Part shown: positions 17,322 to 24,262 of the stretch, in pieces
How the letters are laid out: every line of letters begins with the position of its first letter
How positions within the stretch are numbered: position 1 is the first letter of the stretch
DNA from: CAZIGM01 sp964538675
GTDB taxonomy: Bacteria > Bacillota > Bacilli > Tepidibacillales > Tepidibacillaceae
DNA: 51,686 nt
Assembly (NCBI GenBank): GCA_964538675.1
Contig: CAZIGM010000009.1
Span: 1 to 51,686, forward strand
Direction of reading: 5' to 3'
The notes under the pieces: model-generated
What the model was told of the DNA's origin: nothing
Database searches by the model: none
Seen by the model: the letters and a program-made list of their open reading frames with translations, nothing else
Made by a program: the position numbers and the translations under genes

Positions 17322-17722
17322 ATGAAAAAACAGAAAAAATGATTAAGGCTAAAGAAATAAATGCATTAGCGCTTGCTTATTTAGGGGATGCAATATATGA
17401 GGTGTATATTAGAGAGCATGTTTTACTAAAAGGGAATTATAAACAGAATATTCTCCATCAAAGGTCAATAGCATACGTATCTGCTAAAGCTCAAGCTAAA
17501 ATTATTAAAGAAATGCAATCGAAGTTAACTGTGGAAGAAAATGACGTAGTAAAAAGAGGTAGAAATATGAAATCGAATACCTCACCCAAAAACACTGATA
17601 TTATTGAGTATCGATATAGTACTGGATTCGAAGCCTTAATAGGATATTTATATTTACAAGGTGATATAAAGAGATTAGAAAATATAATTCTAATGGCAAT
17701 AGAATGTATAGAAGAGGAGTAA
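17318..17722 (+). CDS. mrnC: Mini-ribonuclease III
   Basis: A 134-aa RNase III catalytic domain without a double-stranded-RNA-binding domain. The signature ALAYLGDAIYEVYIREH holds the catalytic acidic residues, and the KSNTSPKNTDIIEYRYSTGFEALIGY region completes the active site. It matures 23S rRNA in Bacillota. ATG at 17318 overlaps the cysS stop by 4 nt and has GGAG 6 nt upstream; ATG at 17306 would add four residues. Its place after cysS is the standard one. Confidence 0.93.
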   Translation: MNEKTEKMIKAKEINALALAYLGDAIYEVYIREHVLLKGNYKQNILHQRSIAYVSAKAQAKIIKEMQSKLTVEENDVVKRGRNMKSNTSPKNTDIIEYRYSTGFEALIGYLYLQGDIKRLENIILMAIECIEEE

Positions 17723-17726
17723 TATA

Positions 17727-18479
17727 ATGAATAATATAGAAAACACCACTCAATATATTATTGGAATGAATCCAATTATTGAAGCAATTCAGTCAAATCA
17801 TTATATAAATAAAATTTATATTGCTGAAGGTATGCAAAAATCAAAAATAGAAAAATTAACTTCTGTTGCAAAGGAAAATAAAATATTTATACAGTTTGTT
17901 CCACGGAAAAAGATTGATCAATTAACACAGTCAAAAGGGCACCAAGGTATAGTTGCAACTATTGCAGCTTACAAATATTATGATATATATGAAATATTAG
18001 AAAATATTAAAAAAGAACAGTTAATGCCCCTACTAATTATGTTAGATGAGATTGAAGACCCGCATAATCTGGGATCAATTTTAAGAACAGCTGATGTAGT
18101 TGGTGCGAATGGAATAATTATTCCGGAAAGAAGATCAGTTGGACTGACATCAACGATAGCTAAAACATCGGCAGGAGCAGTAGAATATGTGCCAGTTGCA
18201 AGGGTTACAAATTTGACTCAAACTTTAGAGGTTTTAAAAAAGGAAGGTTTTTGGATTGTAGGAGCAGATGCATTAAGCAACAAATATTATACTGAAGTGG
18301 ATTATAAAATGCCTATATGTTTAGTTATTGGAAGTGAAGGGAAAGGCATTTCAAGATTAGTTAAGGAAAAATGTGATTTTATTGTGAAACTACCTATGAA
18401 AGGGCATGTTAATTCATTAAATGCTTCAGTGGCAGCTTCTATTATTATGTATGAAATATACAAACAAAGAGGTTATTAA
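17727..18479 (+). CDS. rlmB: SpoU/TrmH-family rRNA 2'-O-methyltransferase (RlmB type)
   Basis: A 250-aa protein with an N-terminal L30e-like RNA-binding domain (about 10-80) and a C-terminal SPOUT methyltransferase domain with the knot motifs: LDEIEDPHNLGSILRTAD, then IGSEGKGISRLV and LPMKGHVNSLNASVA. It probably 2'-O-methylates a 23S rRNA guanosine; the exact target is inferred from family and neighbourhood (mrnC-rlmB-yacP). Start ATG 17727 follows GAGGAG. Confidence 0.92.
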   Translation: MNNIENTTQYIIGMNPIIEAIQSNHYINKIYIAEGMQKSKIEKLTSVAKENKIFIQFVPRKKIDQLTQSKGHQGIVATIAAYKYYDIYEILENIKKEQLMPLLIMLDEIEDPHNLGSILRTADVVGANGIIIPERRSVGLTSTIAKTSAGAVEYVPVARVTNLTQTLEVLKKEGFWIVGADALSNKYYTEVDYKMPICLVIGSEGKGISRLVKEKCDFIVKLPMKGHVNSLNASVAASIIMYEIYKQRGY

Positions 18480-18495
18480 CTTTGGAGGAATAGCT

Positions 18496-19011
18496 ATGGA
18501 AGAAATTCTTATAGTAGATGGTTATAATATAATAGGGGCTTGGCCTGAATTAAGGGTGCTAAAAGATAAAGGTTTTTTAAATGAGGCTAGAGATTTACTG
18601 TTAAATTGGTTAGTAGAATATAAAGCTTATTCAGGACGAAAAGTAATTATTGTTTTTGATGCTCATCAGATTCCTGGCAAAGGAAAGACTTATTATGATA
18701 AAAAAGTAAGTATCCTTTATACAAAAGAAAATGAGACTGCAGATGAATTAATAGAGAAACTTGTAAAACAATTCTACCATAGAAAAAAGCAAATTTATGT
18801 TGCTACATCAGACTATACAGAACAAAGAGTTATATTTGGGCAAGGAGCTTTAAGAATATCAGCTAGAGAATTGGCGGTGGAAAAAGATAGAGTTAATAAG
18901 TCTATTAAGCGCAAAGTTACTAACTCGAATGAAAAAATTGATAGTAATATTTTTTCAAATTTAGATGATGAAATGAAAAAAATCTTCGAAAAATGGCGAA
19001 GAAGCAAATAG
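18496..19011 (+). CDS. yacP: NYN-domain ribonuclease, YacP (Rae1) family
   Basis: A 171-aa single-domain NYN (PIN-like) protein. Conserved acidic motifs are ILIVDGYNIIGAW near the N terminus, VIIVFDAHQIPGKG, ENETADELIEKL and ATSDYTEQ. The B. subtilis relative Rae1 is an endoribonuclease that cuts mRNA on the ribosome. ATG at 18496 has GGAGG 7 nt upstream; longer in-frame starts lie inside rlmB. It is the last gene before the sigH promoter. Confidence 0.9.
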   Translation: MEEILIVDGYNIIGAWPELRVLKDKGFLNEARDLLLNWLVEYKAYSGRKVIIVFDAHQIPGKGKTYYDKKVSILYTKENETADELIEKLVKQFYHRKKQIYVATSDYTEQRVIFGQGALRISARELAVEKDRVNKSIKRKVTNSNEKIDSNIFSNLDDEMKKIFEKWRRSK

Positions 19012-19017
19012 CTTGTA

Positions 19018-19047
19018 TTGACGGTTTGAGTTTACATAATGTATAAT
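19018..19047 (+). promoter_or_regulatory. Promoter upstream of sigH
   Basis: TTGACG (19018-19023), 18-nt spacer, TATAAT (19042-19047), a strong sigma-A match 7 nt after the yacP stop. It leaves a leader of roughly 150 nt before sigH in which GGTTACA (19108-19114) can pair with TGTAATC (19171-19177); the meaning of that pairing is unknown. Confidence 0.8.
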
Positions 19048-19202
19048 TGGTTTATCGATTTAAGTAAATATATGTTATTACTATTGATATTAGATTGATA
19101 GTTTTCTGGTTACATAAATCTAATAGATTCGGATGGACTTAGAAAAACCTCTGAATTAAGTTTTCTTTTTTGTAATCTGATGCATTATCGGAGGGGTTCA
19201 GC

Positions 19203-19871
19203 GTGATTTTAAACCTCAAAGAAAATAGTTATGAAGATTTAACTGATGAGATATTAGTTAGTTATATTCAGGCTGGTGATGATGAGGCCCTTGCTTATCT
19301 TATTCAAAAGTATAAGCATTTTGTTAGGACGAAATCACGGTCTTATTTTTTAATTGGGGCAGACAGAGAAGATATTATTCAAGAAGGTATGATAGGGTTA
19401 TATAAATCTATACGTGATTTTCGAGTGGATAAGTTAACATCTTTTAAGGCTTTTGCTGAATTATGTGTGACCCGACAAATAATTACAGCAATAAAAACTG
19501 CAACTCGGCAAAAACATATACCTTTGAATTCATATGTATCCTTAGACAAACCAATATATGAAGAAGATTCTGATAGAACATTATTAGATATAATTTGTGG
19601 CAATAAAGTGTCAGATCCAGAGGAACTAATTATTAATAAAGAAGAGTACGATGATATAGAAGGCAAAATGGATGAGATTCTTAGCGAATTAGAAAGAGAA
19701 GTACTTATTTTATATTTAGATGGGCGTTCCTACCAAGAAATAGCGAAGGATCTTGATAGACATGTAAAATCAATAGATAATGCACTCCAAAGAGTTAAAA
19801 AAAAATTAGAACGATACTTAGACAATAGAAGCGAAACAAAATCGAAAATAACATGTAGAAAGAGGACCTGA
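19203..19871 (+). CDS. sigH: RNA polymerase sigma-H factor (SigH/Spo0H)
   Basis: A 222-aa sigma-70-family factor. Region 2 (AGDDEALAYLIQKY, then ADREDIIQEGMIGLYKSIRDF) and region 4 (LSELEREVLILYLDGRSYQEIAKDL, a helix-turn-helix) are intact, with the short linker usual for SigH. It directs the transition to stationary phase, competence and early sporulation genes in Bacillota. The gene has its own promoter (19018-19047). The GTG start at 19203 has GGAGGGG 6 nt upstream. Its neighbours rpmG-secE-nusG are the usual ones and support SigH rather than another alternative sigma factor. Confidence 0.93.
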   Translation: MILNLKENSYEDLTDEILVSYIQAGDDEALAYLIQKYKHFVRTKSRSYFLIGADREDIIQEGMIGLYKSIRDFRVDKLTSFKAFAELCVTRQIITAIKTATRQKHIPLNSYVSLDKPIYEEDSDRTLLDIICGNKVSDPEELIINKEEYDDIEGKMDEILSELEREVLILYLDGRSYQEIAKDLDRHVKSIDNALQRVKKKLERYLDNRSETKSKITCRKRT

Positions 19872-19896
19872 GAACTTTGAGCAGCCTCTTTTTTTG
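19859..19896 (+). terminator. Terminator after sigH
   Basis: AAAGAGG (19859-19865) pairs with CCTCTTT (19885-19891), followed by more T. The sigH stop codon lies in the hairpin. Confidence 0.75.
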
Positions 19897-19909
19897 AACT
19901 TAATATTTG

Positions 19910-19938
19910 TTGACATTGAAATTCTATTATGATAGAGT
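19910..19938 (+). promoter_or_regulatory. Promoter of rpmG-secE-nusG
   Basis: TTGACA (19910-19915), 17-nt spacer, TAGAGT (19933-19938). The -35 is perfect and the -10 only fair. It falls between the sigH terminator and rpmG, where a promoter is expected. Confidence 0.6.
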
Positions 19939-20027
19939 ATTTTAGGTAACCATACAAAAACTCCTAATATAGTGAGTATTTTTTATGGGTATTAATAGTA
20001 TTTAAGATAAACGTGGGAGGTGTATAC

Positions 20028-20177
20028 ATGCGAGTTATTATTACATTGGCTTGCACCGAATGCAAACAACGCAATTATACCACAACTAAAAACAAACGAA
20101 ATAACCCAGATCGAATTGAAATGAAAAAATATTGCAAATTTTGTAATGACCATACATCACACCGTGAAACTCGTTAA
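20028..20177 (+). CDS. rpmG: Ribosomal protein L33, zinc-binding form
   Basis: A 49-aa protein with paired CxxC motifs, Cys9/Cys12 and Cys36/Cys39, that bind zinc (the C+ type). ATG at 20028 follows GGGAGGTG. The gene is 11 nt upstream of secE, the standard Bacillota neighbour. Confidence 0.95.
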   Translation: MRVIITLACTECKQRNYTTTKNKRNNPDRIEMKKYCKFCNDHTSHRETR

Positions 20178-20188
20178 TTGGGGGTACA

Positions 20189-20422
20189 ATGATGGGATCA
20201 ATTATGAAACTAGGATTAGGAATTAAAAATTTTTTTAAGTCTATAGTAAATTTTATTCGTGAAAGTATTCGTGAGTTAAAAAAAGTTCGTTGGCCTAGTC
20301 GAAAAGAACTTATAAGTTATTCAAAAGTTGTTATCTTTACAGTAGTATTTGTAACAGTTTTTTTTGTGGTAACTGATTTTCTTATTTCGCTGTTGTTGCA
20401 ATTAATTGGATTTGGAGAGTAA
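20189..20422 (+). CDS. secE: SecE, protein translocase subunit
   Basis: A 77-aa protein with the single C-terminal membrane segment of the short SecE type (about 50-70), preceded by the conserved amphipathic KKVRWPSRKEL region at about 30-40. It clamps SecY in the SecYEG channel. ATG at 20189 has GGGG upstream; the second ATG (20192) is equally possible. Confidence 0.95.
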   Translation: MMGSIMKLGLGIKNFFKSIVNFIRESIRELKKVRWPSRKELISYSKVVIFTVVFVTVFFVVTDFLISLLLQLIGFGE

Positions 20423-20464
20423 TCATCATAATAAAAGGGGGAAAGGACGTCGTCCTGATGTATC

Positions 20465-21001
20465 ATGGAAGATAAAAAGTGGTATGTTGTTCATACATAT
20501 TCTGGATATGAGAACAAAGTAAAAACCAATTTAGAAAAACGTGTTGAATCCATGGGTATGGGAGACCGAATATTTAGAGTACTTGTTCCAATGGAGGAAG
20601 AAATTGAGAATAAGGCTGGCAAAAAGAAAGTCATAATGAAAAAAGTCTTTCCCGGTTATATATTGGTTGAAATGTTTATGACTGATGAATCTTGGTACGT
20701 TGTTCGCAACACACCAGGTGTTACAGGTTTCGTTGGTTCATCTGGCGCAGGTTCTAAACCTACTCCCTTATTAGATGATGAGGTAAAATCAATTCTCAAG
20801 CATATGGGAATTCATGATGCACGACCAAAGATTGACTTTGTACTTAAAGAAAATGTTAAAGTAGTCGATGGACCTTTTGAGAACTTTATTGGTTATATCG
20901 ATGAGATTAACTTAGAGAAGTTGAAGATTAAAGTTTTAGTAAACATGTTCGGTAGGGAAACCCCTGTTGAATTGGATTTTGATCAGATTAGGAAAATATA
21001 A
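20465..21001 (+). CDS. nusG: NusG, transcription termination/antitermination factor
   Basis: A 178-aa protein with the NGN domain (KWYVVHTYSGYE at the N terminus, FPGYILVEM near 63) and a C-terminal KOW domain (KENVKVVDGPFENFIGYI). It binds RNA polymerase clamp helices and affects elongation and pausing, and couples to ribosomal S10. It follows secE as usual. Start ATG 20465 follows GGGGGAAAGGACG. Confidence 0.97.
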   Translation: MEDKKWYVVHTYSGYENKVKTNLEKRVESMGMGDRIFRVLVPMEEEIENKAGKKKVIMKKVFPGYILVEMFMTDESWYVVRNTPGVTGFVGSSGAGSKPTPLLDDEVKSILKHMGIHDARPKIDFVLKENVKVVDGPFENFIGYIDEINLEKLKIKVLVNMFGRETPVELDFDQIRKI

Positions 21002-21042
21002 TTCAAAGAAATATATTATTTTTTCCAAAGAGTTGTTTATAA

Positions 21043-21069
21043 GTGGGAGGGATTAGTCCTGCTAACCAC
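21043..21069 (+). promoter_or_regulatory. Probable L1-binding mRNA site upstream of rplK
   Basis: GTGGGAGG (21043-21050) and CCAC (21066-21069) close a hairpin just before the rplK ribosome site. GTGGGAGG with a returning ACCAC is the strand pair found in the L1-binding helix of bacterial 23S rRNA, so this is probably an operator at which L1 represses the L11 operon. A second copy precedes rplA. Confidence 0.65.
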
Positions 21070-21093
21070 ATTTCAATCAAGGAGGTGTATTGC

Positions 21094-21519
21094 ATGGCAA
21101 AAAAAGTAATCAAAATAGTTAAGCTTCAAATCCCTGCTGGAAAAGCTAATCCAGCTCCACCGGTTGGTCCAGCATTGGGTCAAGCAGGTGTAAATATTAT
21201 GGGATTTTGTAAAGAATATAATGCTCGTACAGCTGATCAAGCTGGATTGATAATTCCTGTTGAAATAACAGTATATGAAGATCGTTCATTTACTTTTATT
21301 ACAAAAACCCCACCTGCTGCAGTTTTATTAAAGAAAGCTGCAGGGATTGAGAGTGGTTCAGGAGAGCCAAACGTTAAAAAGGTTGCTAAATTAAAACGTG
21401 ATAAGGTTAGAGAGATTGCTGAGATAAAAATGCCTGATTTAAATGCAGCTAATATTGAATCTGCAATGCGTACAGTAGAAGGTACGGCTCGTAGTATGGG
21501 CATTGTTATTGAAGATTAA
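21094..21519 (+). CDS. rplK: Ribosomal protein L11
   Basis: A 141-aa protein of full length with the N-terminal KIVKLQIPAGKANPAPPVGPALG segment, abbreviated here as the proline-rich thiostrepton-loop domain, and the C-terminal rRNA-binding domain. It forms the GTPase-associated centre with L10 and L7/L12. ATG at 21094 has GGAGG 8 nt upstream; an in-frame GTG at 21043 lies inside the leader hairpin and is rejected. Confidence 0.97.
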   Translation: MAKKVIKIVKLQIPAGKANPAPPVGPALGQAGVNIMGFCKEYNARTADQAGLIIPVEITVYEDRSFTFITKTPPAAVLLKKAAGIESGSGEPNVKKVAKLKRDKVREIAEIKMPDLNAANIESAMRTVEGTARSMGIVIED

Positions 21520-21559
21520 TTTAATGTTTTATCTAAGTTTGTTTAACGGCTCCGATATA

Positions 21560-21585
21560 GTGGGAGGTTAAACCGTGAAAACCAC
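21560..21585 (+). promoter_or_regulatory. Probable L1-binding mRNA site upstream of rplA
   Basis: GTGGGAGG (21560-21567) and ACCAC (21581-21585) enclose ACCGTGAA (21572-21579), close to the 23S rRNA L1 site, where ACCTTGAAATACCAC (DNA letters) stands on the return strand. It sits 5 nt before the AGGAGG of rplA and could let L1 repress its own translation. Confidence 0.65.
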
Positions 21586-21600
21586 AAAGGAGGAATATAT

Positions 21601-22296
21601 ATGGCTAAAATAAGTAAAAAATATAATGATGCTACAAAACAATATGATCGTAATTCGGTTTATGACTCTTCTGAAGCGATTACAATTGTTAAAAAAATAG
21701 CATCTGCAAAGTTTGACGAAACTGTTGAAGTAGCTGTTCGCTTAGGCATTGATCCAAAAAAAGCGGATCAACAAATTAGAGGCGCTATTGTGCTACCACA
21801 CGGAACAGGTAAAACACAACGTGTCTTAGTTTTTGCTAAAGGTGAAAAAGTAAAAGAAGCTGAACAGGCTGGAGCAGATTATGTAGGTGATGAAGACTAC
21901 ATTAATAAAATACAACAAGGATGGTTTGATTTTGATGTAGTTGTTGCGACTCCTGACATGATGGGTTCTGTTGGTAAATTAGGTCGAGTATTAGGTCCTA
22001 AAGGATTAATGCCAAACCCAAAAACAGGAACTGTAACCTTTGATGTCGATAAAGCTGTAAAAGAGATTAAAGCAGGAAAAATTGAGTATCGCTCTGATAA
22101 AGTTGGTAATATTCATGCACCAATAGGGAAAGTTTCTTTTGATGATCAAAAATTACTTGAGAATTTTCAGACGTTAATTGCTACATTAATCAAGATTAAA
22201 CCTGCCTCTGCAAAAGGACAATACATTAGAAACGTGGCTGTAAGTTCAACAATGAGTCCAAGCGTAAAAGTAAATATATCTAAAGTTTCTAAATAG
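21601..22296 (+). CDS. rplA: Ribosomal protein L1
   Basis: A 231-aa two-domain protein of the L1 stalk. The signature VGKLGRVLGPKGLMPNPKTGTV, here noted by its GPKGLMPNPK core near 139-148, is intact. L1 helps release E-site tRNA and is the usual repressor of the rplK-rplA unit; the two 23S-like hairpins upstream of rplK and rplA are its likely targets. ATG at 21601 has AAAGGAGG upstream. Confidence 0.97.
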   Translation: MAKISKKYNDATKQYDRNSVYDSSEAITIVKKIASAKFDETVEVAVRLGIDPKKADQQIRGAIVLPHGTGKTQRVLVFAKGEKVKEAEQAGADYVGDEDYINKIQQGWFDFDVVVATPDMMGSVGKLGRVLGPKGLMPNPKTGTVTFDVDKAVKEIKAGKIEYRSDKVGNIHAPIGKVSFDDQKLLENFQTLIATLIKIKPASAKGQYIRNVAVSSTMSPSVKVNISKVSK

Positions 22297-22298
22297 TT

Positions 22299-22328
22299 TT
22301 GACTTTTAATATACTTGTATGCTAAAAT
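22299..22328 (+). promoter_or_regulatory. Promoter of rplJ-rplL
   Basis: TTGACT (22299-22304), 18-nt spacer, TAAAAT (22323-22328) with an upstream TG (extended -10). It directly precedes the L10 leader. Confidence 0.7.
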
Positions 22329-22349
22329 CACTTTTGTTAAAATAAAATT

Positions 22350-22448
22350 ATTTACCGTAGACAGTAGGTGCTTTATGCTTAATTTCCTACCGAGGTGACT
22401 ATATTCTTCGGAATATTCATACCTTCGTCGTTTGCGAGGGTATTTTTT
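22350..22448 (+). promoter_or_regulatory. L10 (rplJ) autoregulatory leader with attenuator
   Basis: ACCGTAGACAGTAGGTGC begins at 22354 and CCTACCGAGGT returns at 22386-22396, the conserved kink-turn core of the L10 leader family. A terminator follows: ATACCTTCG (22419-22427) with CGAGGGTAT (22435-22443) and a T run. The L10-L12 complex probably binds the core and promotes termination when in excess. Confidence 0.9.
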
Positions 22449-22481
22449 GTTTGCGGATAGTATAAATAGGAGGTGTGATGG

Positions 22482-22967
22482 ATGGGTGTACGTGAAGAAA
22501 AAGAGAAAGTAGTTTCTGAAATTGTTCAAAAATTTAAAGACAGTAAGACAACAATAGTGACTGATTATCGAGGTTTAGATGTAACTGAAATAACTCAATT
22601 GAGAAAAAATCTTCGTGAGGCAGGCGTTGAATATAAAGTATTAAAAAATACATTTGTTAGACGTGCAATGTCTGAAATCAAGTTAACTGAAATCGATGAG
22701 TTTTTGACTGGTCCTACAGCTATTGCTTTTAGCAATGATGATTTAGTAGCCCCTGCGAAGGTACTTTCGGACTTTGCAAATAAATATACTGCTCTTGAAA
22801 TTAAAGTAGGAATTTTAGAGGGTAAAATTGTATCAGTTGATCAGGTAAAAGCCTTGGCGTCTTTACCTTCAAAAGAAGGATTGCTTTCAATGTTACTTAG
22901 TGTATTACAAGCGCCAATGAGAAATATGGCATGTGCTGTTAAAGCCGTTGCCGATAAAGAAGCATAA
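22482..22967 (+). CDS. rplJ: Ribosomal protein L10
   Basis: A 161-aa protein that anchors the L7/L12 dimers to the 50S stalk base. The N-terminal domain carries VTDYRGLDVTEITQLRKNLR and YKVLKNTFVRRA; the C-terminal helix that binds L7/L12 is complete. ATG at 22482 follows GGAGGTGTGATG. Expression is controlled by the leader at 22350-22448. Confidence 0.97.
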   Translation: MGVREEKEKVVSEIVQKFKDSKTTIVTDYRGLDVTEITQLRKNLREAGVEYKVLKNTFVRRAMSEIKLTEIDEFLTGPTAIAFSNDDLVAPAKVLSDFANKYTALEIKVGILEGKIVSVDQVKALASLPSKEGLLSMLLSVLQAPMRNMACAVKAVADKEA

Positions 22968-22989
22968 TAAAATTTAGGAGGTAATAAAA

Positions 22990-23355
22990 ATGACAAAAGA
23001 GCAAATAATTGAAGCTATTAAAAATATGTCAGTTTTAGATTTAAATGATTTAGTAAAGGCTATTGAAGAGGAATTTGGAGTAACTGCTGCTGCACCTGTT
23101 GCTGTAGTAGGAGGAGGAGCTGCTGTTGAAGATGCTCAAGAACAAACAGAGTTTACTGTAACATTAGTAAGCCCAGGCTCATCAAAGATTAATGTTATAA
23201 AAGCAGTTCGTGAAATTACTGGACTAGGATTAAAAGAGGCTAAAGAATTAGTTGATAATACACCAAAAGCAATAAAAGAAAATGTATCAAAAGATGATTC
23301 TGAAACTATTAAAACTAAATTAGAAGAAGCAGGAGCTTCTGTAGAAGTTAAGTAA
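22990..23355 (+). CDS. rplL: Ribosomal protein L7/L12
   Basis: A 121-aa protein: N-terminal dimerisation domain (about 1-30), an alanine/valine/glycine hinge (about 34-48), and a C-terminal factor-binding domain with KINVIKAVREITGLGLKEAK. It recruits translation GTPases. AGGAGG is 8 nt upstream of ATG 22990. A terminator follows. Confidence 0.97.
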   Translation: MTKEQIIEAIKNMSVLDLNDLVKAIEEEFGVTAAAPVAVVGGGAAVEDAQEQTEFTVTLVSPGSSKINVIKAVREITGLGLKEAKELVDNTPKAIKENVSKDDSETIKTKLEEAGASVEVK

Positions 23356-23368
23356 TTGCATTAACAAC

Positions 23369-23398
23369 AAGCCCGTTGTATAAAACAGCGGGTTTTTT
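23369..23398 (+). terminator. Terminator after rplL
   Basis: An 11-bp stem with two G-U pairs, 23369-23379 with 23385-23395, ends in a run of six T. It separates rplJL from the downstream methyltransferase and rpoB. Confidence 0.9.
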
Positions 23399-23440
23399 GG
23401 CTAATATATATATTATCAGATCTGCTGAGGGGGACTTTGC

Positions 23441-24065
23441 GTGACAAATCACTATTATATTGAAAAACCGACAGTGGAGCACGATGAGAAATATATTAAA
23501 TTTTCTTTTAATAAAAGAGAGTTTAAGTTTAAAACAGATTCAGGAGTATTTTCTAAGAATAAAATAGATTTTTGGAACATCATTATTAATAGAATCATTT
23601 AACTTTCATAATAACACAAAGATATTAGATATTGGATGTGGGTATGGTCCGATAGGTATTACTTTAGCATCACTTTTATCTTGTGGGGAAGTTATTTTAG
23701 CTGATATAAATGAAAGAGCTATAAATTTAGTTAAAGAAAATATTTTATTAAATAAAAAATTAATTAATAGTGATGTAAAAATTTCAGTGATGCAAAGTGA
23801 TGGTTTTACTAATATTAAAGAAAATAATTTTGATTATATTTTATTAAATCCTCCAATAAGGGCTGGAAAAACAGTAATATATGATTTATATGTAGGTGCA
23901 TATCGTTATTTAAAAGATAATGGTGAATTATGGGTTGTTATTCAAAAAAAACAAGGGGCACCTTCTTCTATTAAAAAACTAGAGACAATCTATAACAGTG
24001 TGGATGTAGTAAAACGAAATAAAGGTTATTATATAATAAGAAATGTTAAACAATTAAATACTTGA
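23441..24065 (+). pseudogene. ybxB: Class I methyltransferase, YbxB/RsmC-like, interrupted by a frameshift
   Basis: The locus between rplL and rpoB, where Bacillota carry ybxB. GTG at 23441 opens a frame with the family N terminus (HYYIEKP, then DSGVFSKNKIDFW) that stops at 23600-23602 after 53 residues. From 23574 the next frame continues the protein without loss: GTSLLIESF, SAM-binding LDIGCGYGPIGI, and catalytic NPPIRAGK, ending at 24065. Removing one T from the run 23569-23573 restores IDFGTSLL and a 207-aa protein. Either the gene is freshly broken or the base is a sequencing error. The downstream frame has an internal ATG at 23787, which would lack the SAM-binding motif. Confidence 0.88.
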
Positions 24066-24090
24066 CTATAAATTGTGCATGTGATATTGT
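24062..24090 (+). promoter_or_regulatory. Candidate rpoB promoter
   Basis: TTGACT (24062-24067), 17-nt spacer, TATTGT (24085-24090), overlapping the ybxB stop. A second possible -10, TGCTAAAAT (24098-24106), resembles the extended -10 of rplJ but lacks a -35 at proper distance. The actual start is uncertain. Confidence 0.4.
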
Positions 24091-24161
24091 TAAAAGATGC
24101 TAAAATGGTAATAATGGGTTAATATGCCTTTTTATTAGAAATTTTATAAAGGAACGAGGTA

Positions 24162-24227
24162 GGTTTAAAGAATTTAACAGTATATATATTTATAAAAAAT
24201 GAGGTTTTTAAACCCATTTTTCTTTTT
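24162..24227 (+). promoter_or_regulatory. Possible transcription attenuator in the rpoB leader
   Basis: A hairpin of 24195-24206 with 24210-24221 (one bulged A) is followed by CTTTTTG, shaped like an intrinsic terminator inside the rpoB leader. GGTTTAAA at 24162-24169 can pair with TTTAAACC (24207-24214), which would break the hairpin, so an antiterminator alternative exists. No ligand or protein signal is recognised. Confidence 0.45.
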
Positions 24228-24262
24228 GTATTTAATTACTCTGTTCTTAAGGGGTGAAAAAT

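Noticed and set aside
23569..23602. Programmed ribosomal frameshift in ybxB
   Set aside because: There is a short T run but no classical slippery heptamer followed by a hairpin or internal Shine-Dalgarno, and this family is not known to me to use frameshifting. A simple indel is more likely.
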